DNA of 50,343 nucleotides from Parabacteroides distasonis (GTDB taxonomy: Bacteria; Bacteroidota; Bacteroidia; Bacteroidales; Tannerellaceae). The DNA lies in contig NZ_SRYM01000028.1 in assembly GCF_004793765.1 (NCBI RefSeq), positions 1-50,343 of the forward strand, given 5' to 3'. This document shows, piece by piece, positions 16,988 to 25,494 of the stretch. The position numbers were made by a program, and so were the translations under genes. The notes under the pieces were generated by a model. It ran no database searches. It saw nothing but the letters and a program-made list of their open reading frames with translations, and was not told the origin of the DNA. Positions within the stretch are counted from its first letter, which is position 1; the number at the start of each line of letters is the position of its first letter.

Positions 16988-18745
16988 CTATTGTACACTA
17001 TTAATAAGATAAGCACATAAATCAAGCTCTTTCGCTATGATTCCCAGCCTTTGGCGTACACGCTGCCGACGCTTGTTTACCGAATCCGGCTGGATATGTA
17101 ACAGGATAGATTCACCTATCGAATCCAAACCCAACAAGCTCAAATAACAATAACGCAATTCGGCGGCAGATAAATTAAACGCAGCGAGTCGATCCGCTAA
17201 AAAAGGATAAACCTCATTCACTTGCGTAATAATATTTTGCCAGTCTTTTTCTGATAGTGGAGATTTGGTAGCTCCCGGTACTACTTTTTGGGATAGCTTG
17301 ATTACTTTCTTGGCTATAGCGGATGATAAGAATAGATCCTTACGCCGTTCCGCTATCCGAAGGACGAGGGTTTCCTCTTCTTTTTTTATTTGTTCATATT
17401 CTTTCTCCAGTTTCTCTCTTGAATCAAGTTCATTCAGTTTTTCATTTTTTTCAGACAATTGAATAGATAAAGCCTCTAATCTATCTTGTTTGTTACGTAA
17501 ATTATCCCGTAGTCTGAATAATTCATTACTCTTATTCGACAAATCGATTTCCTGCTTAAGAAGTCTTTTATTTTTTCTATCAATTCGTATTTGAAAGACC
17601 CATAATAATATTAAAAGAATAGATACAGATATTACCCAATAGATAAAATACTTTTGTTTATCCGATTTTAATCGCATATTTTCCAATGATATTTTTAAAT
17701 GCTCATATTCCTTTTCTATTTTTATTATGTTTTCCCTATTTCGTATTGTCAAGATCGAATCTGAGGCACTGTTATATTCATCCAAGTAAAACCAAGCCTT
17801 TTCCCAATTACCCTCCGCTTTCTCTAACAAAGAATAACCATAAAGTACCGAAAAACGGGTCATATCATTAAAACTAGGTACACTTGCTTTCTCCAAACAA
17901 ATACGGGCATTCTTAAAATCGCCTTCTTCTATATATATACCAGCCAATGTCCTGTAACTTGGTGCGTCATCAAAATCTGACATATTGATATCTTTCCACA
18001 AATACAATTTAGCTAACTCTTTATTATCTAACATATTATAAATATTCCCTATTCCATTATATATAGTCCCTATATCGGAAGAGTCACCGACTTCAACTAT
18101 AATAGTATTCGCTTTCAACAAAAAAGTTAACGCTATATCTAATGAATCTGAAAATGCGTACATTCTTCCTATATCCTGCAAGGCGAAAGCTGAGCTTCTC
18201 ATATTCCCCGCTTTCCGGAAATAAGATTCCGCTTCCTTATATTTGTCCTTTCCTAACAGATAATCACCCTTAAAATCATACAGATCCCCCATATAGCTAC
18301 AAATATATCCGGCTTGATTATAGTCTTCACTGCGTAAAGCGATATCCAAAGCCTGCAAATAAACTTTCATAGCCTTCTCATTCTCCTTATCCTCCACATA
18401 CGAACGCCCTAGGTACAAACCTATTTTCGCTTGCTCTTGCTTCGTCCCATGATCCTCATAATAGGCTTGCGCACGCCGCAATTGCTGTACGTAGGGCAGA
18501 TCCGTATATAACGTGTCCGCCACTTTACCGGATAGCATACACCAACGAGCCAATAATTTATCACTCAAATTATCAGGCACGGCTATGCTATCCAATAGGA
18601 TAAGGGAACTATCCGGATCGGATTTCAACAAGGATTCCGCACGATCGATTAGGTATGTGGCATCGCTCTCATCTTTACAACCGATAAAAGAGAACGTAGA
18701 TAATAATGATATCAGAATAAGTAAATGCCTCATCAGTTTTTGCAT
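16988..18745 (-). CDS. TPR-containing transmembrane transcriptional regulator
   Basis: A 585-residue protein with an N-terminal signal bearing a lipobox (STFSFIGC), about six TPR units (residues 30-330), one transmembrane helix near residues 365-385 (YFIYWVISVSILLILLWVF), a long coiled coil (about 390-470) and a C-terminal helix-turn-helix of the LuxR-like kind (LSAAELRYCYLSLLGLDSI, SVNKRRQRVRQRLGI). It would sense something in the periplasm and bind DNA from the membrane. It is a clear paralogue of the gene at 48672 (shared IGLYLGRSYVEDKE and AGYICSYMGDLY). It directly precedes the DUF3244/C10 operon on the same strand, which is its likely target. The start may be Met1 or Met5. Confidence 0.85.
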   Translation of the reverse strand: MQKLMRHLLILISLLSTFSFIGCKDESDATYLIDRAESLLKSDPDSSLILLDSIAVPDNLSDKLLARWCMLSGKVADTLYTDLPYVQQLRRAQAYYEDHGTKQEQAKIGLYLGRSYVEDKENEKAMKVYLQALDIALRSEDYNQAGYICSYMGDLYDFKGDYLLGKDKYKEAESYFRKAGNMRSSAFALQDIGRMYAFSDSLDIALTFLLKANTIIVEVGDSSDIGTIYNGIGNIYNMLDNKELAKLYLWKDINMSDFDDAPSYRTLAGIYIEEGDFKNARICLEKASVPSFNDMTRFSVLYGYSLLEKAEGNWEKAWFYLDEYNSASDSILTIRNRENIIKIEKEYEHLKISLENMRLKSDKQKYFIYWVISVSILLILLWVFQIRIDRKNKRLLKQEIDLSNKSNELFRLRDNLRNKQDRLEALSIQLSEKNEKLNELDSREKLEKEYEQIKKEEETLVLRIAERRKDLFLSSAIAKKVIKLSQKVVPGATKSPLSEKDWQNIITQVNEVYPFLADRLAAFNLSAAELRYCYLSLLGLDSIGESILLHIQPDSVNKRRQRVRQRLGIIAKELDLCAYLINSVQ

Positions 18746-18834
18746 TTAGATTTTATGCGCAAGATACGCACATTTTTTATCAAGTCATAAAATTGATCCA
18801 TGATAAGCCGTTTTCCTGAGACCGACAAGTTGTT

Positions 18835-18926
18835 TTTCAGAGAAGATATACTTACTTGGCAAAGTAATATATACTGCGTTGGCAAAGTAAATATATCTTC
18901 TCCGGAAAAGTAAGTAGTATTGCTTT
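18835..18926. repeat. Array of 23-bp units upstream of the TPR regulator
   Basis: Three direct units start at 18858, 18881 and 18904, each opening with GGCAAAGTAA or GGAAAAGTAA: period exactly 23. A fourth element in the opposite orientation (18840-18857) is complementary to 18885-18902 with one mismatch. The array lies about 90 bases upstream of the regulator start and just after the end of the ATPase gene. No gene is visible in the 187-base gap. Confidence 0.75.
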
Positions 18927-18932
18927 TTCAAA

Positions 18933-20255
18933 TTACATATCTTCCAATGACAAACAGACAGGATTTATCTGATATTTCGATAATAACTTATTCTTCAAAC
19001 GCTCTACTTTCGCGGCGAATTGCTCCGGCTTGAAATTTTTCTTCTGTCGTTTCACCTCCGCTACTAACGCCACTTTTTTCTCTAATTCCAAAGCTACGAT
19101 ATCAATCTCATCCTGCCCGTTCCTCGTGTCCCACCATGAGCCGATGGCACGATAGCGAAAGCTCTCGGCCAATCGCTGCTTGAAGTATTTCTCTAATAAC
19201 TTACCCGAATAAGTAGGATAGTCGGCCTCTATGATAGACCGCAAGCCTACAAAATTTTTGATCTCTATCAAAGAGCGATAACGGTCAAAATAGTTGAACC
19301 AAAAACGAATAAAGTTATCTGTTATCTCGTATCGGACGGTTTGGGAACCTTCTTTCGCCAAGATAGGACGTTGCCTTACAATAATATCGTAATCCTCGAT
19401 CAGTCTTTTTATTTGCCCTCCTATACTCTTGTTGCCTAGAGCGGCCTCTATCTCCGGCTGTGTATTGATTCCTCCCGAGATCGCACTTAATATGGAAAAA
19501 TAGGTGGCGTAATTCTTACCGAACTCCTCTATCAACAGGTTTTTTCCCTCATCGGTAAACGGGGAGTTATCCCTAACCATGAAATCGATCATCTCATTCA
19601 CGCTCAACGCATCGTTGTCACAAAAAAGCTCCACGTATTTAGGAATTCCACCGGAAAACGCATAGAGCGCCAACAGATCGTCGTTCGTATACGTGGGTCT
19701 GTGATCTCGCATAATCTCTTTGAGTGTCGATAAATCGAAAGCCGACAACTTGATTATATTATCCGACCTGCCAAACAAGGGTTCTTTCGAGTGCTGGAAT
19801 ATCTTCAACATCAACGAATAAATAGATCCGGAAACGACCAGGTTCATCCGGGACTTACCCCGGTATTGATCCCATATATTTTGCATGTCGCTATATACCG
19901 ACTCGTTTATATTGTAAAACTCCTGAAACTCGTCTATGACCAAATTGAATGATTGTCGCATGGCTAATTCCATCAAATAACGAAATAGCGAACGAAACGT
20001 ATTTATCTCGTTAGGTACATAGGTATTCAAAGATTGAGATATGATCGGAATGTATTCGGCGCAAAGAGTCGCCTCATTCTTGCGCCCGACAAATAGATAA
20101 ACGGTAGGCATTCCTTCTACAGCCTTCATTACGAGACTTGTCTTACCGATACGCCGTCTTCCGGTCACGACAGTCAGCCGAGAATGGTCTTTGAAGGCCA
20201 AGTTCCCGATACGTCTCAATTCCGCTAATTCACTTTCTCGATCATAGAATCTCAT
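18933..20255 (-). CDS. AAA ATPase of the ATPase_2/DUF234 type
   Basis: A 440-residue protein with Walker A TGRRRIGKTS near residue 31-40, Walker B NLVIDEFQEF near 108-117, a winged-helix-like middle (about 225-300) and a C-terminal DUF234-type region with a nuclease-like signature (DEIDIVALELEKKVALVAEVK). Such ATPases occur in isolated copies in gut Bacteroidota and archaea; their biological role is unclear. The D-Ile-D plus E-x-K pattern recalls the PD-(D/E)xK fold and could mean DNA cleavage, which is inference. The promoter carries a tandem 15-bp repeat that may allow autoregulation. Confidence 0.85.
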   Translation of the reverse strand: MRFYDRESELAELRRIGNLAFKDHSRLTVVTGRRRIGKTSLVMKAVEGMPTVYLFVGRKNEATLCAEYIPIISQSLNTYVPNEINTFRSLFRYLMELAMRQSFNLVIDEFQEFYNINESVYSDMQNIWDQYRGKSRMNLVVSGSIYSLMLKIFQHSKEPLFGRSDNIIKLSAFDLSTLKEIMRDHRPTYTNDDLLALYAFSGGIPKYVELFCDNDALSVNEMIDFMVRDNSPFTDEGKNLLIEEFGKNYATYFSILSAISGGINTQPEIEAALGNKSIGGQIKRLIEDYDIIVRQRPILAKEGSQTVRYEITDNFIRFWFNYFDRYRSLIEIKNFVGLRSIIEADYPTYSGKLLEKYFKQRLAESFRYRAIGSWWDTRNGQDEIDIVALELEKKVALVAEVKRQKKNFKPEQFAAKVERLKNKLLSKYQINPVCLSLEDM

Positions 20256-20271
20256 TGTCTTCTTTATTTTG

Positions 20272-20307
20272 TTACAGCGGTAACAATTACAGCGGTAACA
20301 AAATTAG
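20272..20307 (-). promoter_or_regulatory. Promoter with tandem 15-bp dyad repeat, DUF234 ATPase gene
   Basis: TTACAGCGGTAACAA is present twice, back to back (20272-20286 and 20287-20301); each copy contains GTTAC/GTAAC-type symmetry. On the minus strand TAATTTTG (20300-20307) is a TAnnTTTG -7 box, so the repeats cover the transcription start and leader. This is the position of a repressor site. Confidence 0.7.
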
Positions 20308-20354
20308 CGAAATAAATCAGATACACAAATTATTCACCAAACATCTATTTCCAT

Positions 20355-20362
20355 TATCTTTG
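20355..20362 (+). promoter_or_regulatory. -7 box of the NagX-like gene
   Basis: TATCTTTG matches TAnnTTTG and lies 36 bases before the ATG at 20398. It is divergent from the ATPase promoter in the same gap. Confidence 0.5.
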
Positions 20363-20397
20363 GATTTTCATTGGAAACTTTTTAATCTATTATCGAT

Positions 20398-21504
20398 ATG
20401 GCACAACAATCCGGAAGATTATTATCCCTCGACGTGATGAGGGGAATTACGATCGCAGGGATGATTTTAGTAAACAACCCCGGATCGTGGAAGTATGTAT
20501 ATACGCCTTTAAGGCACGCACATTGGGATGGCCTCACGCCTACCGATTTGGTATTTCCCTTCTTTATGTTCATCATGGGAGTCTCCATGTTCTTCTCGCT
20601 TCGGAAATATAACTTCAAGCTGTCCAAAGAAAGCGTGACAAAAGTATTGAGACGCACGGTATTGATATTCCTCGTGGGATTAGGGCTGAATCTGTTCGGG
20701 CATGTTTGCTACAATGGATTTACCGATTTCCATAATTTACGTATCCTTGGGGTGATGCAAAGGTTGGCGCTGGCCTACGGTTTCGGCTCCTTGATAGGAT
20801 TAGCGATCAATCATAAGTATATTTTGCAGGTCGCCACAGGTATATTGATATTTTACTGGGCATTGCTAGGTTTCACGCATAGTATGGAAATGTCGGAGGA
20901 TAGCATTATAGCAGTCGTAGACAGAGCTTTATTCGGTACGTCGCATATGTATCACGATGATACGGCGGATGGTACACGGATCGCCTTCGATCCGGAAGGG
21001 CTTTTGAGCTGCGTCGGTAGCATAGCGCATGTATTACTCGGATTCTACGTGGGAAAGGTGATACTGGATTGCAAAAAGAATAATGAGTTGATCATCCGCA
21101 ATATATTCATTTTCGGTACGATTATTCTTCTCGTCGGTTTCTTATTGAGTTACGGCTGTCCGATCAATAAGAAGATATGGAGCAGTACGTTCGTATTGGT
21201 AACTTGCGGATTCGCCTCCTTATTCCTCGCCTTATTGATCTGGATCATCGACATAAACGGGAAGAAGAAATGGACGTTATTCTTTGAGTCGTTCGGTATC
21301 AACCTGCTGTATCTGTATGTACAAGGGGATCTGTTCGCCGTATTGCTGGGGATGAGCGGTATCTCCGCCTTTATGTATATGGATCTGTTCAGGCCGCTAT
21401 TCGGCGATTTCGGGGGATCGCTTGCCTGGGCTATCTTCTTCGTGGTGTTAAACTGGATACCGGGGTATTTCCTGTATAAGAAGAAAATTTATATCAAGCT
21501 GTAA
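20398..21504 (+). CDS. NagX/HGSNAT-like membrane acyltransferase (DUF5009/DUF1624 type)
   Basis: A 368-residue protein with roughly ten membrane helices. The N-terminal signature SLDVMRGITIAGMILVNNPG and the segment PLRHAHWDGLTPTDLVFPFF are typical of the family of human heparan-alpha-glucosaminide N-acetyltransferase and of bacterial NagX. By family knowledge, these use acetyl-CoA from the cytoplasm to acetylate amino sugars across or within the membrane, with a histidine near the first loop as catalytic candidate (the HAHW His). It stands alone with its own promoter. The link to amino-sugar use is inference from the family. Confidence 0.82.
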   Translation: MAQQSGRLLSLDVMRGITIAGMILVNNPGSWKYVYTPLRHAHWDGLTPTDLVFPFFMFIMGVSMFFSLRKYNFKLSKESVTKVLRRTVLIFLVGLGLNLFGHVCYNGFTDFHNLRILGVMQRLALAYGFGSLIGLAINHKYILQVATGILIFYWALLGFTHSMEMSEDSIIAVVDRALFGTSHMYHDDTADGTRIAFDPEGLLSCVGSIAHVLLGFYVGKVILDCKKNNELIIRNIFIFGTIILLVGFLLSYGCPINKKIWSSTFVLVTCGFASLFLALLIWIIDINGKKKWTLFFESFGINLLYLYVQGDLFAVLLGMSGISAFMYMDLFRPLFGDFGGSLAWAIFFVVLNWIPGYFLYKKKIYIKL

Positions 21505-21567
21505 AAAGGAGAGTGCCCCAATTTAGGGCAGAGCAGGGAGGAGTAGGAGTAATATAATATACTTACG

Positions 21568-23013
21568 TTATTTGAGAGAGATCTTGAAGGTTTCCTCGGC
21601 ACCGGCTGAGGTATAGAGCTTGAAGACGTACATTCCGGCGGGCGCTTCGCTGAAGTCCAGCGTGCCGCCGCTTTCCGGCAAGTAGCCCGTAGCCTTGAAG
21701 CTTCCGGAAGTCAGATCGGCCAAGACGTATCGCATGGTGGCATTTGCCGTGCTCTTACGGTTTGCCAAGGCAACTGCCACCTCGTCATCTTGCGGGATGG
21801 GAGTTACGGTCACGATACGCGAGCCAGGTTCTATGGCCAGCGAGAAGGTACCCCGGTCGGAGAAGCTGATCTGCGTGGTATAATAGCCTCCCGTGCCACA
21901 ACCGTTGGTACCTCTAACGGAGACGGTGTAGGTTCCGGTACTGTAAGGCGAGCTGATGAATTTGGAAGGGGAAGTGAAAATATTGGATCCGATCGTCCAT
22001 TCCGTGCGGCTGATGCCTGCGTCCCCGCCAAAAGTCTCCGCCGTCAGTGTGGATCCGTTGTAGGTGATACCGGAGATAATGGGGACACCTACCCATAATG
22101 CTTTCCTTACTAAATAACTATTTCCGGCCTTGATATTGATGTAAGCCCGACCGCTACTGTTGGCCTTGATGGCATAATTCTTCCCGGATTGGGATACGAT
22201 GGATAAGTTCGGGCTTAGCTCCAGCGTTCCGCCTGAGGCGGAAATGTTGAAGCTAGCCGTTGCCCCACCGCATATCAAGTCTGGGCCAGAAATGGAGTAG
22301 AGGTCAACGTAAGAGGTAATCCAGCTGCGGTAGGTACCAATGTTGGTGTAATAGGATGGCCTTTGTGTAGGATAATTCCCATCTCCGCGAGAGACTAAAC
22401 CTATCAATTCTGTTTCTGATGAAGAAATGGTCAGAGGAGAACCGCTGTCGCCATAATAAATGGTAGAGGTAGATGCTTTTGCCTCTATCTCTTCTTACTT
22501 ACAAGATGCGATAGTGACATTTGCTTTACGTAATTGAGATATTCCTGTATTATGATATTGGTCTATTTGCCCCCATCCACTGACAATAGCTGTCGTTCCT
22601 AAAGAATATGTATTTTTATTAGATATATTGATAGGTTGTTTTGATGAGTCAAAACTGATAGGTGTAGACAATTTTAGTAATGCTATATCATTTTTCTTTG
22701 CAACACTATCATACTGAAAATGAACTATTTTTTGACTGATAGATTTTCGTTATGTGTCATTATTTAGATTGGTATAACCTAGACTAATAGACATTTGAGA
22801 GACTGAATACTTTTCGGCTATATGTGCAACTGTTAAAATCCATTGATTGTTAATTATGACACCGCCTCCTGTATATTTCCCATCTATAAAAATAGCTACT
22901 TGAAAAGGCCTTTGTGTGATATCAATAGCTGATCCTCCAATAATTCTTTGTTGTGCGAATAGTGTTATACTTGTGAAAAATAACGCTAAGATTATAAAGT
23001 ATTTTGTTTTCAT
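21568..23013 (-). pseudogene. Trypsin-like (S1) serine protease with two in-frame UAA stops and a sorting-type C-terminus
   Basis: One reading frame of 482 codons runs from the ATG at 23013 to the stop at 21568, interrupted only by TAA at codon 88 (22750-22752) and codon 173 (22495-22497). The signal peptide, the IIGG mature start and all three catalytic residues are in frame: His64 (ILTVAHIA), Asp109 (NDIALLKL) and Ser190 (GDSGSPL). The second half has an Ig/PKD-like region and ends in a segment like a T9SS sorting domain (AGMYVFKLYTSAGAEETFKI). No frameshift is present. Most simply it is a recently inactivated secreted protease. Readthrough is a less likely alternative. Confidence 0.85.
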
Positions 23014-23034
23014 GATTAATATGTATTTAAAATG

Positions 23035-23451
23035 TTATTCCCGTATTCTAATATCTTTCAAATAGGCTTTATTGTACATAAGTTCTTCATATGAAAATCC
23101 CCACTCCCAATCGCATCCATCTCTATAGTCTGAGTAAGACTTTATCACGTTGGTGACAGAGGCTGATAGGTACACTTTGGAGTTAAATAGAATTTTATAA
23201 GTTTTGAGATCTTTGAGAGTAACCCCAATTCGTTTATCCACGATATCGCCCAAATTTTGGGTAACGAGTCTGTCATCCTTGAAATACTCATCCGCATAGG
23301 AAGAATAATAAATGGAGACATATCCATCTTGCTCGCATCGTACAACCGCCGGTACATACTCCAGATAAAAAACAGTTTCTTGTTCATAGGCTAATAAATT
23401 TATAGTGTTAGACAATGCCCTAAAGATAAGAATCTTATTTGGAATTAACAA
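23035..23451 (-). CDS. Hypothetical protein, probably N-terminally truncated
   Basis: A frame of up to 138 residues that ends 21 bases before the protease gene. It has no signal peptide and begins within a stretch that looks like mid-protein sequence, so the start is doubtful. Its last residues (YLKDIRIRE) and the DNA around the stop are repeated just upstream, at about 23445-23480, as the end of another frame (YLKDIRMRC and a stop at 23445). This points to a former tandem pair of paralogues, the upstream one mostly lost. No family is recognised. Confidence 0.4.
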   Translation of the reverse strand: MLIPNKILIFRALSNTINLLAYEQETVFYLEYVPAVVRCEQDGYVSIYYSSYADEYFKDDRLVTQNLGDIVDKRIGVTLKDLKTYKILFNSKVYLSASVTNVIKSYSDYRDGCDWEWGFSYEELMYNKAYLKDIRIRE

Positions 23452-23687
23452 CGCATTCTAATATCTTTCAGATAGGGATAATGTATAGCAATACGAGGCA
23501 GGCTCTATTGTCTATATAGCATAAAAAAGCCTTCTACCTTATCTTTATGCTTCTAAATAGAAGCTAATAGTGACAATGCTTTTCTTTGAATTAGACAAAC
23601 TAGAAGCCGAGAAGAGCGATAAAATACCCTTTGGGGTGGAAATATCCCCGTTTTCGGGTGCGAAAGGCGGCGAAAGCCTACACGTAT

Positions 23688-23797
23688 AGTCGCATTTGGC
23701 TATGCCAATACTGCCGTTGGGCATTATAAACAGTCACGAATAGGGTTGTCAGTAGTCGTGAATGGGCATCGTAACCCGGTTAGAACCCAGTCGTAAC
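23688..23797. repeat. Degenerate array of 22-bp units upstream of the DUF4143 ATPase
   Basis: Starting at 23688 the sequence can be cut into five 22-base units. AGTC opens units at 23688, 23732 and 23754, and ACTG the one at 23710. GTAAC closes the units ending at 23775 and 23797. ATAGGGTT (23740-23747) is mirrored by AACCCTAT (23795-23802). The units are more degenerate than in the other arrays. The rest of 23452-24067 holds a small hairpin (23549-23564) and no convincing gene. Confidence 0.55.
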
Positions 23798-24067
23798 CCT
23801 ATCGGATAGTCCAAAGAAATCAATGGATATGAATTAAGATGAATTATTTCCGCTAGAATGAAAGGCCGTTTTTCGGTATCGCATTATCAATGAAAGGATT
23901 GCCGATTTTTTCTTGCGAATTTGGCGACGAGCCGCACTTGAGCCCAGAAAAATCGATTCTCCGGAGGTTCCGTTTACAAATTGTCAAAATGTCAAACATG
24001 AACATGTCCCGGGATATTGTACCAAGTTGTAAAGGAAGCGATAGCGGAAATAATCGTTATTGCTCCG

Positions 24068-24104
24068 TATATAGAGCAAAAAAGTATTATCTTTGCTCTA
24101 TATA
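24068..24104 (+). promoter_or_regulatory. 13-bp inverted repeat over the promoter of the DUF4143 ATPase
   Basis: TATATAGAGCAAA (24068-24080) and its perfect complement (24092-24104) are separated by 11 bases. The -7 box TATCTTTG (24088-24095) overlaps the right arm, and the ATG follows at 24117. A dimeric repressor bound here would block transcription. Confidence 0.75.
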
Positions 24105-24116
24105 TGAAGCAACGAT

Positions 24117-25394
24117 ATGGAAAAAAGGATCATAAAGGCTATTATCGCTGAACGCCAAAAGGAAATCAGCGAAATACAACTAGTAGAAAGACCTATTTCT
24201 TTCGAAGAAAGCGGGAATTACGTATTAGTAGGTATCCGTCGTGCGGGTAAATCCTATCAGATGTATCAAGATATACAGGATCGTATAAAATCGGGAAAGA
24301 CAACTATCGAAGATTGTCTCTATATCAATTTTGAGGACGAACGTATATCTTCAATCAAGGCCTCCGAATTAGGCATTCTATTGGAATGTTATGCCGAGAT
24401 GTATGATAACCGTAAACCACTTGTATATCTTGATGAGATACAAAACATAGATGGATGGGAAAAATTCGCCCGCCGTCTGGCCGACTCCAAATACAGGGTA
24501 TTTATCACTGGAAGCAACGCCAAAATGCTCAGTAAGGAAATTGCCACTACTTTGGGGGGACGGTACATCATACGTGAGGTATTTCCTTTCTCTTTCGCTG
24601 AATGTTTAATGTATCATTCCATCGAATTAAAGAAGAATTGGGAATTTGATCCTGATTTACGACTGAAAGTCGTTAAATTGTTCGATAGCTATTTCCATTT
24701 CGGAGGATTCGCGGAGACCTTTTCTTTAAGCGATAAACGGGAATGGATCAATTCGCTCTATCAAAAGATCCTTTTAGGAGATATTATAGCTCGCAACGAG
24801 ATCCGTAATAGCAATGCCATCCGACTGCTCGCGAAAAAAATAGCGGAAAGTGTCATGCAGCCTACCACCCAAACCCGATTATTAAATATCATAAAGTCTT
24901 CGGGAAGTAGCGTAGGACGTAACACCTTAGCCGATTATTTAAGCTATATGAATGAAGTCTATCTGACATTCAATATCCCTAATTTCACGGACTCCTTGAC
25001 TGAGCGAACGAATAGCTGCAAACGATATTATTACGACAATGGATTGCTCAATAACTTCCTGTTAGACGCAGAAACCAAGCTACTGGAGAATATCGTAGCG
25101 ATAAACCTTATCAGACAATATAGAACAGGAGAAGAAGATGGGGTATTTTTTTACAATAAAGGGATTGAGGTAGATTTCTACATTCCTGATATAAAGACGG
25201 CCATACAAGTATCTTATAGCATTGACGATCCGGTTACCCGTGAACGTGAGGTCAAGGCTTTGCGTAAAATATCGGAAGCGTTTCCTGTTGAGAAAGCCTT
25301 TATCATCACTCGCGATGAGGAAAAGACCCTATCGGAAGAAGGATTGACAATCGAAGTGATTCCTATCTGGAAATGGTTGTTAAAGTACAATTAA
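24117..25394 (+). CDS. AAA ATPase of the AAA_14/DUF4143 type
   Basis: A 425-residue ATPase with Walker A VGIRRAGKS (about residues 38-46), Walker B PLVYLDEIQN (about 100-109), the sensor-like FITGSNAKML (about 129-138) and REVFPFSFAE, followed by a helical middle and a C-terminal DUF4143 domain (GIEVDFYIPDIKTAIQVSYS). This D-F-Y plus Q-V-S region matches the restriction-endonuclease-like core seen in the family. Such genes occur in many copies in gut Bacteroidota and are often traded between strains; their role is not established. A divergent array and a promoter-overlapping inverted repeat lie upstream, and a bidirectional terminator follows. Confidence 0.88.
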   Translation: MEKRIIKAIIAERQKEISEIQLVERPISFEESGNYVLVGIRRAGKSYQMYQDIQDRIKSGKTTIEDCLYINFEDERISSIKASELGILLECYAEMYDNRKPLVYLDEIQNIDGWEKFARRLADSKYRVFITGSNAKMLSKEIATTLGGRYIIREVFPFSFAECLMYHSIELKKNWEFDPDLRLKVVKLFDSYFHFGGFAETFSLSDKREWINSLYQKILLGDIIARNEIRNSNAIRLLAKKIAESVMQPTTQTRLLNIIKSSGSSVGRNTLADYLSYMNEVYLTFNIPNFTDSLTERTNSCKRYYYDNGLLNNFLLDAETKLLENIVAINLIRQYRTGEEDGVFFYNKGIEVDFYIPDIKTAIQVSYSIDDPVTREREVKALRKISEAFPVEKAFIITRDEEKTLSEEGLTIEVIPIWKWLLKYN

Positions 25395-25421
25395 ATAACC
25401 CATCATCATTCCGAAAATAAG

Positions 25422-25467
25422 AAAGCGGCCTGCCAAATCCACGTACAGATATTGGCAAGGCCGCTTT
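25422..25467. terminator. Bidirectional terminator
   Basis: AAAGCGGCC plus TGCCAA pairs with TTGGCA, one bulged A and GGCCGCTTT. It lies between the convergent ATPase and GH2 genes. Confidence 0.85.
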
Positions 25468-25494
25468 TCATATCAGGTATCAGCCCCTAGCTGA

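Noticed and set aside
21514-21530. Strong terminator after the NagX-like gene
   Set aside because: Only a 5-6-bp stem (TGCCC/GGGCA) without a T-run; too weak to list as a feature.
23576-23689. 37-codon small gene (MLFFELDKLE start)
   Set aside because: No promoter or recognisable family, and its end runs into the repeat array; kept only as a possible relic.
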